Part shown: piece after piece, positions 43,982-52,375 of the stretch
How the letters are laid out: every line of letters starts with the position of its first letter
Position numbering within the stretch: position 1 is the stretch's first letter
Source: Pseudomonas anatoliensis
Lineage (GTDB): Bacteria; Pseudomonadota; Gammaproteobacteria; Pseudomonadales; Pseudomonadaceae
Direction of reading: 5' to 3'
Assembly: GCF_017976235.1 (NCBI RefSeq)
Contig: NZ_JACVHC010000011.1
Span: forward strand, 1 to 64,000
DNA length: 64,000 nucleotides
Notes under the pieces: generated by a model
Database searches by the model: none
The model's input: the letters and a program-made list of their open reading frames with translations, nothing else
What the model was told of the DNA's origin: nothing
Made by a program: the position numbers and the translations under genes

Positions 43982-45676
43982 ATGGCAACACCGCCGAAGA
44001 AAATTCCTGGCTCGTCCTCATCCAGCGTACCGCCGAGCTCCAGAACACCCTCGCCGGATTCGCTGGCAGGCAGCCGCGTTGACCTGGGACCTGTTCTCCC
44101 CGGTATGGAGGGTACGGGTGCGGATCCGACATTCAATACATCTTCAGCGAGTCTTTGGTCAGGTGCCTCCCGGCAGCAATCCAGCGCGCTCGTCAGCCCG
44201 ATGCCTGACCTGCAAAGCCCGTCCCCGACACGGCAAGTGTCAACGCAAGGCGTGTCCACCGCCTCGCGTATTTCAGGTGCCGACGCATCAGCCAGCCTTG
44301 GTCTACAACACCCGTTCATTCTCGATGCCGTGCTGGCGGAGCAACTGAAACAAAAACCCCTTTCACCAGAGGGCATTCGCTACGACAAACGCAAAAAGCC
44401 TTACGTCGAAATGGAAGACGGCAGAATGGTCATGGTGCGCAAAGTACAGAACGATTACCGGCAGACAAACTCAAGAGAAGCAAGCCCCACCGGGGATTGG
44501 GTCGAATACCTTCCAGACAAGCAGAAATGGCGTGAATTGACCCCAGCCGAAATGACCGCCAAGCGCACTCACCCGGAAGCTGACCTTGCTATCAACCCGG
44601 AGGACGCCATTGCCGGTCCGAGCAAGCGAGCACGCCTTGCGAGCGAAACCGACAGCGAGGCCGGAGCAGAGGCGCTGGCACAACACCTTCTCTCCACACC
44701 GCCGAGCCCGTTGGACTTGTCGACGCGTCATTGGGAAAACTGGGGAAAGACCACAAAACCCGAGTCGGGCGAGTCAATTGAAATACAAGGAAAGCATTAT
44801 TCGATTGTGGATCAGGGCCTGGGCCCCGAGACCAGACTTGTGTACTTGCAACATCCCGGGTTCAAACCCAAACGCTTTGATGCGTTCGAAGAGATGTTGC
44901 GCGAGACCCCTTCGCACCAGCCGAAATGGGTCTTGAAAGGTGTGGATCAGTGGAAGGTACTGGATAAGCCACCGTTTGAAATGCCCATGACTCAATACGT
45001 CTCGAGGACATTCAATACCCTCTCGGATCATTCGGTGCAGGCTATTGCCAGGACCCTATTCGACCGCGTCAGCTTGCCTGACGGTATTAACAACCAGGGA
45101 CTTTCGACGCTGGCGTTGACATTTCGCCACTGGATGAACCGAGCCTCCTACGAACCACCGCCGCATGTTTTTTCCGATCCGTTGGTGATGTTGCCCAGAA
45201 CGCCAATCCAGTCCGACAGTGTGACACCCGGCTGGAGACTGACCCTGCCTCCCCCCAGACCAGATCTATTGCAACGCCTGGACTTTGATCCACAACGTTT
45301 TCCCGGGCTATGGCAGGCATACCAGACGACCGCCACGCCTGCCAGCCTGCGCAACCTGTTCAGCGCGCTGCTGCAAGACAACGGATACGTCGTCTACTCG
45401 ACTTCACGGCCGCTGAACGAAGCTGCATTGATATTTCACCGTGAAGGCGTCCGTGCGGTATTCGTTTTGAAATTCCCCCCCATCACCGCAGACACCGTTA
45501 TGCGTCACACGGCTGTCGGTTTCGAACTCACTCGCGCAGATTTCCAGGCCCGACTGAGTGATGCGGGCAGAGAGGCACTTAATACCCACCTGGCAAGGGA
45601 CGAAATCATTTATCTGCTCGGGGGCATCCAACATTCTGCCTCGGCGCCGACGCTGTTCATCGTCAGAGAAGGCTAA
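43982..45676 (+). CDS. Array paralogue 4
   Basis: 564 residues starting MATPPKKIPGSSSSSV, nearly identical at the N terminus to paralogue 3, with the same leader. Module B (GIRYDKRKKPYVEMEDGR...) is present and module A absent. The common C-terminal region runs LVYLQHPGFKPKRFDAFEEML, FNTLSDHSVQAIARTLFDR, LLQRLDFDPQRF, VFVLKFPP, IIYLLGG and ends LFIVREG. Its C-terminal third resembles paralogue 5 as much as paralogue 3, a mosaic pattern. No signal peptide, membrane helix or catalytic motif. Confidence 0.7.
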   Translation: MATPPKKIPGSSSSSVPPSSRTPSPDSLAGSRVDLGPVLPGMEGTGADPTFNTSSASLWSGASRQQSSALVSPMPDLQSPSPTRQVSTQGVSTASRISGADASASLGLQHPFILDAVLAEQLKQKPLSPEGIRYDKRKKPYVEMEDGRMVMVRKVQNDYRQTNSREASPTGDWVEYLPDKQKWRELTPAEMTAKRTHPEADLAINPEDAIAGPSKRARLASETDSEAGAEALAQHLLSTPPSPLDLSTRHWENWGKTTKPESGESIEIQGKHYSIVDQGLGPETRLVYLQHPGFKPKRFDAFEEMLRETPSHQPKWVLKGVDQWKVLDKPPFEMPMTQYVSRTFNTLSDHSVQAIARTLFDRVSLPDGINNQGLSTLALTFRHWMNRASYEPPPHVFSDPLVMLPRTPIQSDSVTPGWRLTLPPPRPDLLQRLDFDPQRFPGLWQAYQTTATPASLRNLFSALLQDNGYVVYSTSRPLNEAALIFHREGVRAVFVLKFPPITADTVMRHTAVGFELTRADFQARLSDAGREALNTHLARDEIIYLLGGIQHSASAPTLFIVREG

Positions 45677-45728
45677 GCGGCACGCCTGCGGTGCCTTACC
45701 ACAAACATTCAGACATCGAGATACATTA

Positions 45729-47591
45729 ATGGCCAAACCTACAAAACTGGTACCGGGCATCTTCCTTCCGGATACCCGCCCAATAAGCAACCGTCCCATA
45801 ACCAATGTGCCTGAGGGCGGTCGGCTGAATATCGATATCCCGCCATTGATAAGGCCGGAACCCACACGAACATTCGCAGACATCTCGCACGCGCTTTACG
45901 ACGACCGTTTGCGCCAATCATCGTTACAGGTCACTGAGATCCCCGTTTCCGAACCGACAACAGTGGCTTCGGTGCTGCGAACACTTACCTGGCCTGCCGA
46001 AAACGCGCACCTGCTGAGCGCCCTCGGATCGGAAAGCGGCCTGTTCACGGACCCGGATGGCAACTTATATGCGCACGTGGAAAATGCCGGCCATATTCAT
46101 GTCAGGCGCCAGCCCGACAATCGCTATCGGATTCCCCTCAACACACCAAAGCTGCCCGACCTGTTCCTTTCCAAATCAGAACGTCAGGCAACGTGGAACT
46201 TCGAACGCCCGGATTGGCTGACGGAGGAACACGAGAAAGACACGTCAGCAACCCTCGTGGTTGATTACCTTGCAACCGTTTTTCCGACCTACCTTGAGCC
46301 CGCCGACGCAGCCCGGCTTACTTCGGCACTGGATACACCCGACGGCATCCGTTATGACAAACACCGCAAAACCTACGTCGATACCGTGAAGGGAACGGTC
46401 ATGGTGCGAAAGAACGCCGAGGGTGAATATCAGCAGGCTTATCCGAAGGTAGCCGATTCACCTGATATCTACTTTGAACGCATTCCCGACACGCCACTCT
46501 GGCGTCACAAGAATCCGATCCATGAGAGCCTGGCGCAAGACAGGCATGATCCTGCGACACCTATGGAGGACCTGCCGCCCAACCAGACGCTGATTGAAGG
46601 CCTGCTTTCGATTGATCAGCACGCGCGCAATCTACCTAATGGCCTGTGGCGCAAATGGGGCAAACAACGGCTGCCGCGTCTGGGCCAACACATCGAAATA
46701 GACGGGCACTATTATCGCGTGGTGCCGCAGGAGCTGAACGCCGATTCGCAACTCGTCTATCTGCAACACCCCCTGTTTTCCCCGGCGCTATACGACGCCT
46801 TCGAAGAGATGCTACGGGATAACCCATCGTTGCAGCCCAAATGGGCGATTAACAGGAATGGCCAGTGGATTGTTCTCGATACGCAATTCCCCTTCCAGAT
46901 GCCCATCACGCAATACATCTCCAGAACCTTCAAATACTTGTCGGATCAATCGGTAAGCACTCTCGCTCGAACCCTGTTCAATGAGGCAAACGCTGCGGAG
47001 ATCATCACCGGCCATGGTCTGGCGACACTGAACCAGGCGTTCCGTTACTGGGCTGCCAGGCATCTCATGCCACCGACACCCGGCAAACTCGCAGACCCGC
47101 TAATGATGTTGCCCGACCTCAGCGCCGAACCGGATACCCGCCACGCCACCTCGTGGACGATTGCCTCGTCGCCGGGCGAGAGTCTGCAACACCTGGAGCT
47201 TGATCCCGCGCGTTTCCCCCGACTCTGGAATGAGTACGCCACGACGCCGACCATCGCGCAATTGCGCAAGTTGTTCAGTGAGGTATTGCAAGCCGACGGG
47301 TACATCGTCAGTCCAGCACTCCCGTCATCAAGTGATGAGGCGTTGCTGTTCTATCGCGAAAACCTGGATGTCGTATTCGTGTTGCAACTACCACCCATCA
47401 CCAACGGCCGACTACATCGATCGGCAACGCCACTCAGCGAGTCGACTGACTCGCTGTTTGACACCGCCATCGGCTCACAACAACAGCCATTAGCCACTTA
47501 TCGGGATTCAAACAGACTTGTTTATCTGCTCGGCGGTGTTCAAACAGACGCTTCGGGCCAAACGACCCTTTTCATAATCCGTGAAGGCTGA
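45729..47591 (+). CDS. Array paralogue 5
   Basis: 620 residues from the ATG at 45729 (MAKPTKLVPG); the longer frame overlapping paralogue 4 is rejected. Module A (SGLFTDPDGNLYAHVE...NRYRIP) and module B (GIRYDKHRKTYVDTVKGTVMVRK...GEYQ) are both present, then the common region LVYLQHPLFSPALYDAFEEML, ITQYISRTFKYLSDQSVSTLARTLF, FVLQLPP and LVYLLGG, ending LFIIREG. Its head is less Ser-rich than the others. 52 bp after paralogue 4. Function unknown; the shared C-terminal end suggests a common docking or folding need. Confidence 0.7.
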   Translation: MAKPTKLVPGIFLPDTRPISNRPITNVPEGGRLNIDIPPLIRPEPTRTFADISHALYDDRLRQSSLQVTEIPVSEPTTVASVLRTLTWPAENAHLLSALGSESGLFTDPDGNLYAHVENAGHIHVRRQPDNRYRIPLNTPKLPDLFLSKSERQATWNFERPDWLTEEHEKDTSATLVVDYLATVFPTYLEPADAARLTSALDTPDGIRYDKHRKTYVDTVKGTVMVRKNAEGEYQQAYPKVADSPDIYFERIPDTPLWRHKNPIHESLAQDRHDPATPMEDLPPNQTLIEGLLSIDQHARNLPNGLWRKWGKQRLPRLGQHIEIDGHYYRVVPQELNADSQLVYLQHPLFSPALYDAFEEMLRDNPSLQPKWAINRNGQWIVLDTQFPFQMPITQYISRTFKYLSDQSVSTLARTLFNEANAAEIITGHGLATLNQAFRYWAARHLMPPTPGKLADPLMMLPDLSAEPDTRHATSWTIASSPGESLQHLELDPARFPRLWNEYATTPTIAQLRKLFSEVLQADGYIVSPALPSSSDEALLFYRENLDVVFVLQLPPITNGRLHRSATPLSESTDSLFDTAIGSQQQPLATYRDSNRLVYLLGGVQTDASGQTTLFIIREG

Positions 47592-47650
47592 ACAGAACTT
47601 GCGGACAACCGAAGAACGAAAACGCTGATGATGATCAAGGATCACATTCA

Positions 47651-47728
47651 ATGAAAGCGCCGAAAAAGTTAACCCCGGGCTCCTCGCCAGAGACAATGAA
47701 CAGAGCAACTTGGTTATCACCAGGCTGA
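47651..47728 (+). pseudogene. Vestigial sixth array paralogue (N terminus only)
   Basis: A 25-codon frame starting MKAPKKLTPGSSPETM, clearly the PKK...PGSS opening of the array proteins, that stops almost at once. The following ~150 bp keep no array sequence. It is a decayed copy; the short frame is unlikely to be functional. It lies in the 318-bp gap between paralogue 5 and the 1175-residue gene. Confidence 0.65.
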
Positions 47729-47909
47729 ACTGAATCAGCGACGCTGGGTAATATCCATTCACACACCGTACCTTTAGTACAACTCTTTATAAAACTTATT
47801 CGAGAGAAGGGTTTATTTTAGTGCGCGTCATAAAGCGTGCATTGCTCGCAACCTCTTGACTAGAACACAGCGCGCCGCGGCGCCACCGACGATGAACAAG
47901 GATGTTTAA

Positions 47910-50900
47910 ATGTCTACACAGTCCGCTGAAATGAACTACCCACTGGAAGACGACATTAAAGTCTCTGACATGGGCATTCACAAAAACGAACGTACGCCGA
48001 CCACGATGGACTTCACCACTGACATCGCCGATCAGTCAGCCAACACCAAGGCACCTCATCTTCTGCGCAAACCGGGTCAGTTGAAGATGCTTGATGATCT
48101 GTACGGTCCTTTCAAGATTGGTCCGTACACAATAACTCGCCGTGGCCTGGATGCGCTGGGGGCCACTGTCAATGGCAATCCTCTAAACGGTTACAACACG
48201 CATTTTCGTACACCCAGTCGCGCTTTCATAAATGCTCTCCAGTTCAGTTACCCGGAAATCGAAAAACGCATGAAGATTTCTGCATTCGGGGATGACTATT
48301 TACTGCCTACAATGCTCTTCGAAATGTCCACCATGCGCTCTCGCCAGAGCCCTCCCGTGATCAGGGTTGAACCCGATGTAACTGTGGAAACAGGCAGTTA
48401 TCACGAAAAGCTGACGCGCATTTTGAACTCCACACAGAACCTCGATCTGCGACTGGCCTATCAGAAAAAACGAGGGGGCGCAGGCCTGGGAGTTTTAAAA
48501 AACTACACCATGATCGGCGCAAGCGTTGGCTTCCAGCTCTTCGGCCTGTTCATGGGCGTTCGCGGTATCAACGATGCTATAAAAAACAATGACGAGACCG
48601 CAATTATCTTCAACAGCGTCGGAATCGGCACAGAAGTTGCCTCGATTGTAACTGACGTCGCCGTCACCAAAGTCGGCCAGCACATGATAAGTGCCGGCAA
48701 CAGTGCCTTGAGGGATTTTGCCAAAACCAGAGCCGGATTGCGGTTCGCCCGCGCAGGCGGACTCATTGGCGCAATATTCACGGTGCCTTTTGATATTGCC
48801 AGTGCAGTCATGGAGTTTACCGCTGCGGGCAATACGGACGGCAAGCAAGCCATGGATCACTACGTCAACGGTGGCTTGAACATTGCCAGTGCCGCCATGA
48901 CGTTAATACTCGCCAGTGCCGCCATGGCCGGGTTTTCGATGGCAGGCCCGTTGGGATTGGCCGCCTGCGCCATCATGGTTCTCGGCTCGCAAATCTACGG
49001 CGCGGTGCGGATCGTGGATGATATCGACGACTACATCGAACTCACCGTTGAGGAGCGTTGGCGCACCGGTTGGTTTTCCTTTCTTCCCGGCGGTGTGATC
49101 GATATAGAAATCAGTCGCCGCTACATGCTTGCCAGAGCCAAAATCGAAACCGCCCAAGAGCTGGAATCAGCCTCCAGAGAGATGCTCGACGTTACGCATA
49201 AAGACATCGTGGAGGCCGTTGTTAACGGGAGCTATAAACACGAGATCAGACCAAGAACAAGAGTTTTCGAAAAAAACTTCTGGGGATTACCCACCAGCCG
49301 AATCGTCGAATCCGTAGAAGTCGTTGGTACCGACGATACGATTGATGCTCGTGAAGGCGTCACAGCTTCCACACCGGGTGCGGTATTGGGTACCCCTGGG
49401 GAAAACAAAGGTGTCATATGGAAAATCAGCGACGGTAAAGACACCATCAAAGGTGTACTGAAAAAAAACAACTATTTTTATTACGGCGAAGGGAAAAAAG
49501 ATCTCACTGGCGGCGAAAAAGATGATGTCTTCATCTTCGATGAATCCCATGAAGAGATCACAAGATACGTTACCAAAAATGAACCCTCCGCGCTAAGGGG
49601 TGGTGCCGGCAACGATACGTTGATTCTGGATGGCAAACAGTTTTTTTCCGAGAAAGGCCGGGGATTTGACATCGACCTGTCTGTGGGAACTTTGAATATC
49701 CATTTCCCGGATTCAGCTCCGGGATCCTCGAGTAGCCAGCGTTATCCATTAAGGGCAACGCTTGAAAGTATCGAGAACGTACAAACACTGACTAACGGTG
49801 TAAGTATTGTCACGGGTACCGATAAAGCCAATGACATCAAGTCCAGGGGAAGCGACAGAATCCTCGCCGGTGCTGGCGATGACTCGATTCATTTGCTCCA
49901 TGGAGGGACACAGGCCTCTGGAGAGGCCGGCATTGATATTTACCATGTGTCGCTGCGATCGGGGGACATCTGCATTACCGAGGATGGCGTAGACGACAGC
50001 TTTATCCAGCTAGGCTGGAGAACGGATCTGATTGAAAAAATGGAAATCAGGGAGAACAGCCTCGTACTCACATTGGCATTCGATTTCCACCGACACCGCA
50101 GCACTGTCTGCATCAACGACGTTTATAAAGAAGCCGATGGCAAGCGTATCCTGATCAATAACAAATTGACCTTTATCACCCAGGATGACTGCTACTTCAA
50201 AGCCGACCTGCCCGAACAAATTGAACAAGGCAATCCCGTCGTCATACAAGCCGACATCCTCAAACCCGGGTTACCGGAACACACCTTCTTTCTAAAATTA
50301 GACGCCTGGTACGTACCGCTTAACCAGAACACCAGCTTGTATATCCAGAGAATTGCCAAAAAAGTCCAGCTTTTCACAGGGGCTTCTCCGAGCGCTTATT
50401 TTGGGACGCGTATTTTTCTAGATTACGACAGTACCGAGATGACCAGCGCTCACGCAGTTTTCAAAATGAGCAAGACCAACGTAGAAGGCAAATTCGACGT
50501 CTCATGCGACTTCCTTTTCTATTTCGACAAATGCCTGTTGCACATACTGGGGGCTGGCTTTTACCCGGCAACGACGCTTGATGCGGCACTGAAAAAGGCC
50601 AAAGACAAAGTGTCCATTCACGGATACATGCTGTTGTTCAGAGATGGAAAATCCTTCACGCCGCACCTCGATGAGGCCTCCGTCGAGGCAAAATTCAAAC
50701 ACCAGGTTTACGCACTTACAGACACTCTCCATAATCTGGAGCTCACGCGAACAATAAAAAGCGATGTCAATTTTAATCTTCCCGAATCCTTACCACCAAA
50801 GCTGGATCAGGTTTCAGCCTGCGTAAATATGCCTTTATCCAGCGCACAGACTTCCGTCGACAATCTCGAAGGCATGGGGGGAACCTATCTGGTCCACGTT

Positions 50901-51437
50901 AATGTTGGCCGGGTCATGCGCCTTTCGACTCCTGGAGGGATGGCCACTGCCGAAACGCGACTGAACAACTCTTCCACGTGGTTCCTGGACACCACCAAGC
51001 ACTGGTATTCCAGGATTGAACTGGTCAACAACCAGTTGTACCTGGGGAGTACCACGATTTTCTTGCCGGAATACGGCGCCGATGACCTCATTGACGAGAT
51101 TTTCGTCATCACCTCCCGAGGCATCATCCACACGGTGGATTTGTCTTTCGACCGGATCTATATAAACAGTCTGGACGCCAGGTTTTTCGAACCGCTCGAC
51201 CCATCAGGCACGTTTATGCCGGAGGACTTTGCCCCCATTGCCAACAAGGAGTTGAAAGTGCGAAACATACAAATGAGCGATGGCACCGCGGGTAACCTGT
51301 TGTACAGCCTGGCAAACCGCAAGTGGATTCTGGACAGCGACAGAACGCGTGAAATCAACTATTCGCAGCTAAGAGTAACGGGGCAATGCTCGCATCTGAA
51401 TCCAGATATGTTCAAGATAACCCTGCCTGATAACTGA
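47910..51437 (+). CDS. Predicted pore-forming/RTX-like large protein
   Basis: 1175 residues; AAGGA lies 7 bases before the ATG. No N-terminal signal peptide. Residues ~198-365 contain several long hydrophobic stretches (for example YTMIGASVGFQLFGLFMG, ASAAMTLILASAAMAGFSMAGPLGLAAC), recalling the membrane-inserting regions of large toxins such as TcdA/TcdB or Mcf. Residues ~534-680 carry degenerate calcium-binding RTX nonapeptides (GGEKDDVFIF, RGGAGNDTLIL, AGAGDDSIHLL). The rest, ~700-1175, is beta-rich with no recognised domain. RTX repeats and the missing Sec signal would suit type I secretion, but no ABC exporter genes are nearby. Lower GC than the core genes. Toxin or effector role is inference. 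Confidence 0.6.
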   Translation: MSTQSAEMNYPLEDDIKVSDMGIHKNERTPTTMDFTTDIADQSANTKAPHLLRKPGQLKMLDDLYGPFKIGPYTITRRGLDALGATVNGNPLNGYNTHFRTPSRAFINALQFSYPEIEKRMKISAFGDDYLLPTMLFEMSTMRSRQSPPVIRVEPDVTVETGSYHEKLTRILNSTQNLDLRLAYQKKRGGAGLGVLKNYTMIGASVGFQLFGLFMGVRGINDAIKNNDETAIIFNSVGIGTEVASIVTDVAVTKVGQHMISAGNSALRDFAKTRAGLRFARAGGLIGAIFTVPFDIASAVMEFTAAGNTDGKQAMDHYVNGGLNIASAAMTLILASAAMAGFSMAGPLGLAACAIMVLGSQIYGAVRIVDDIDDYIELTVEERWRTGWFSFLPGGVIDIEISRRYMLARAKIETAQELESASREMLDVTHKDIVEAVVNGSYKHEIRPRTRVFEKNFWGLPTSRIVESVEVVGTDDTIDAREGVTASTPGAVLGTPGENKGVIWKISDGKDTIKGVLKKNNYFYYGEGKKDLTGGEKDDVFIFDESHEEITRYVTKNEPSALRGGAGNDTLILDGKQFFSEKGRGFDIDLSVGTLNIHFPDSAPGSSSSQRYPLRATLESIENVQTLTNGVSIVTGTDKANDIKSRGSDRILAGAGDDSIHLLHGGTQASGEAGIDIYHVSLRSGDICITEDGVDDSFIQLGWRTDLIEKMEIRENSLVLTLAFDFHRHRSTVCINDVYKEADGKRILINNKLTFITQDDCYFKADLPEQIEQGNPVVIQADILKPGLPEHTFFLKLDAWYVPLNQNTSLYIQRIAKKVQLFTGASPSAYFGTRIFLDYDSTEMTSAHAVFKMSKTNVEGKFDVSCDFLFYFDKCLLHILGAGFYPATTLDAALKKAKDKVSIHGYMLLFRDGKSFTPHLDEASVEAKFKHQVYALTDTLHNLELTRTIKSDVNFNLPESLPPKLDQVSACVNMPLSSAQTSVDNLEGMGGTYLVHVNVGRVMRLSTPGGMATAETRLNNSSTWFLDTTKHWYSRIELVNNQLYLGSTTIFLPEYGADDLIDEIFVITSRGIIHTVDLSFDRIYINSLDARFFEPLDPSGTFMPEDFAPIANKELKVRNIQMSDGTAGNLLYSLANRKWILDSDRTREINYSQLRVTGQCSHLNPDMFKITLPDN

Positions 51438-51493
51438 TTGTTGACCAGACCGTTTGGCAACATCGGAGACTTGCGCATAACGACTTTAAAGGA

Positions 51494-51521
51494 ATAAAAA
51501 AAGCCCGCAGTGTGAGCGGGC
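51494..51521 (-). terminator. Rho-independent terminator of uraH
   Basis: GCCCGC, loop, GCGGGC, with A7 on the plus strand (T run on the minus strand). It closes the urate gene and marks the right edge of the array block. Confidence 0.8.
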
Positions 51522-51579
51522 GAAAGACCAAAGAAGCTATATGCGCAGTCGCTTCCCGGTGGGGGCAGCCGCTTGGGGG

Positions 51580-51933
51580 TCAGCTGCCCCGGTACGTGGA
51601 GTAACTGTAAGGCGAGATCAGCAATGGAACGTGGTAGTGATCCTGTTCGGCAGAGATGCCGAACCGCAGCACTACCACATCCAGAAACGCCGGCTCCGGC
51701 AGTTGCACACCACGGGCGCGGTAGTAATCGCCAGCGTGGAACTGAACCTGATAAACCCCGGTACGGTAGTCATCGCCCTGCAACAGCGGCGCATCGACCC
51801 GGCCATCGCTGTTGGTGATCGCGCTGGCGACCAATTCCAGCTGCGAACCTTCAACGCGGTATAACTCGACCTTGATCGAGCTGCCCGGGCAACCGTGTGC
51901 AGCGTCCAAAACGTGTGTAGTCAAACGTCCCAT
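51580..51933 (-). CDS. uraH: 5-hydroxyisourate hydrolase
   Basis: 117 residues of the transthyretin-like fold: starts MGRLTTHVLDAAHGCPG, has a central DGRVDAPLL, and ends with the invariant YRGS tetrapeptide. It hydrolyses 5-hydroxyisourate made by PuuD. Divergent from puuE with TTGTAYACAA sites between, so both are probably under one regulator. No signal peptide; cytoplasmic. Confidence 0.95.
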   Translation of the reverse strand: MGRLTTHVLDAAHGCPGSSIKVELYRVEGSQLELVASAITNSDGRVDAPLLQGDDYRTGVYQVQFHAGDYYRARGVQLPEPAFLDVVVLRFGISAEQDHYHVPLLISPYSYSTYRGS

Positions 51934-52064
51934 TGATTCTGCGCGCCTGCCTGCATAGTGCAGTCAGACTTCGCGCCTCCCGAAGTCAGTTGAAAAGGAG
52001 ACCGCACCGATTCGGAGCACGAAAAGCTGCGGCGAGCGACTGATTAAGACACTTTTCAAAAAAA

Positions 52065-52074
52065 TTGTACACAA
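52065..52074. promoter_or_regulatory. TTGTACACAA candidate operator
   Basis: Near-palindrome identical to the box at 35270 upstream of the purine permease. Confidence 0.55.
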
Positions 52075-52270
52075 TAAAAACGACATTTTTTCCTTCACCC
52101 CCGCCATCCGGGACTTTTCTCCCAATCTGCCCCTCAAGCGCCTGAACATTGCACCTCACATCCATTAACTGACTGGTCAGGCAGGTTTCTTGCAGGCTCA
52201 CGCCAATAGCAGCAAAAGATGACAGTCGGTGAAAAATGCGAAAATTCAGGCTTACAAAGTGCGATTAAAG

Positions 52271-52280
52271 TTGTATACAA
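52271..52280. promoter_or_regulatory. TTGTATACAA candidate operator
   Basis: Perfect 10-bp palindrome 96 bp before the puuE start. The half-site TTGTA is shared with the two TTGTACACAA boxes. A GntR-family repressor is the likely binder. Confidence 0.6.
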
Positions 52281-52375
52281 TCAGCCCATCGCTGTGACGC
52301 CAGCCTGCAATCTCATCGCCAGGCAGCCACGTAATCCCGACTTTGAATAAGTCATGAACAAGAAGGAAGACTGCA

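Larger units (their letters stand above)
51934..52375. promoter_or_regulatory. Divergent regulatory region between uraH and puuE
   Basis: 442 bp holding two TTGTAYACAA-type palindromes (52065 and 52271) and A/T-rich stretches. It presumably carries promoters for both directions. No gene is seen. Confidence 0.55.

Noticed and set aside
37979..51437. Type III or type VI secretion locus
   Set aside because: Ser-rich heads are suggestive, but no apparatus, chaperone, VgrG, Hcp or PAAR gene is present, so no secretion type is assigned.
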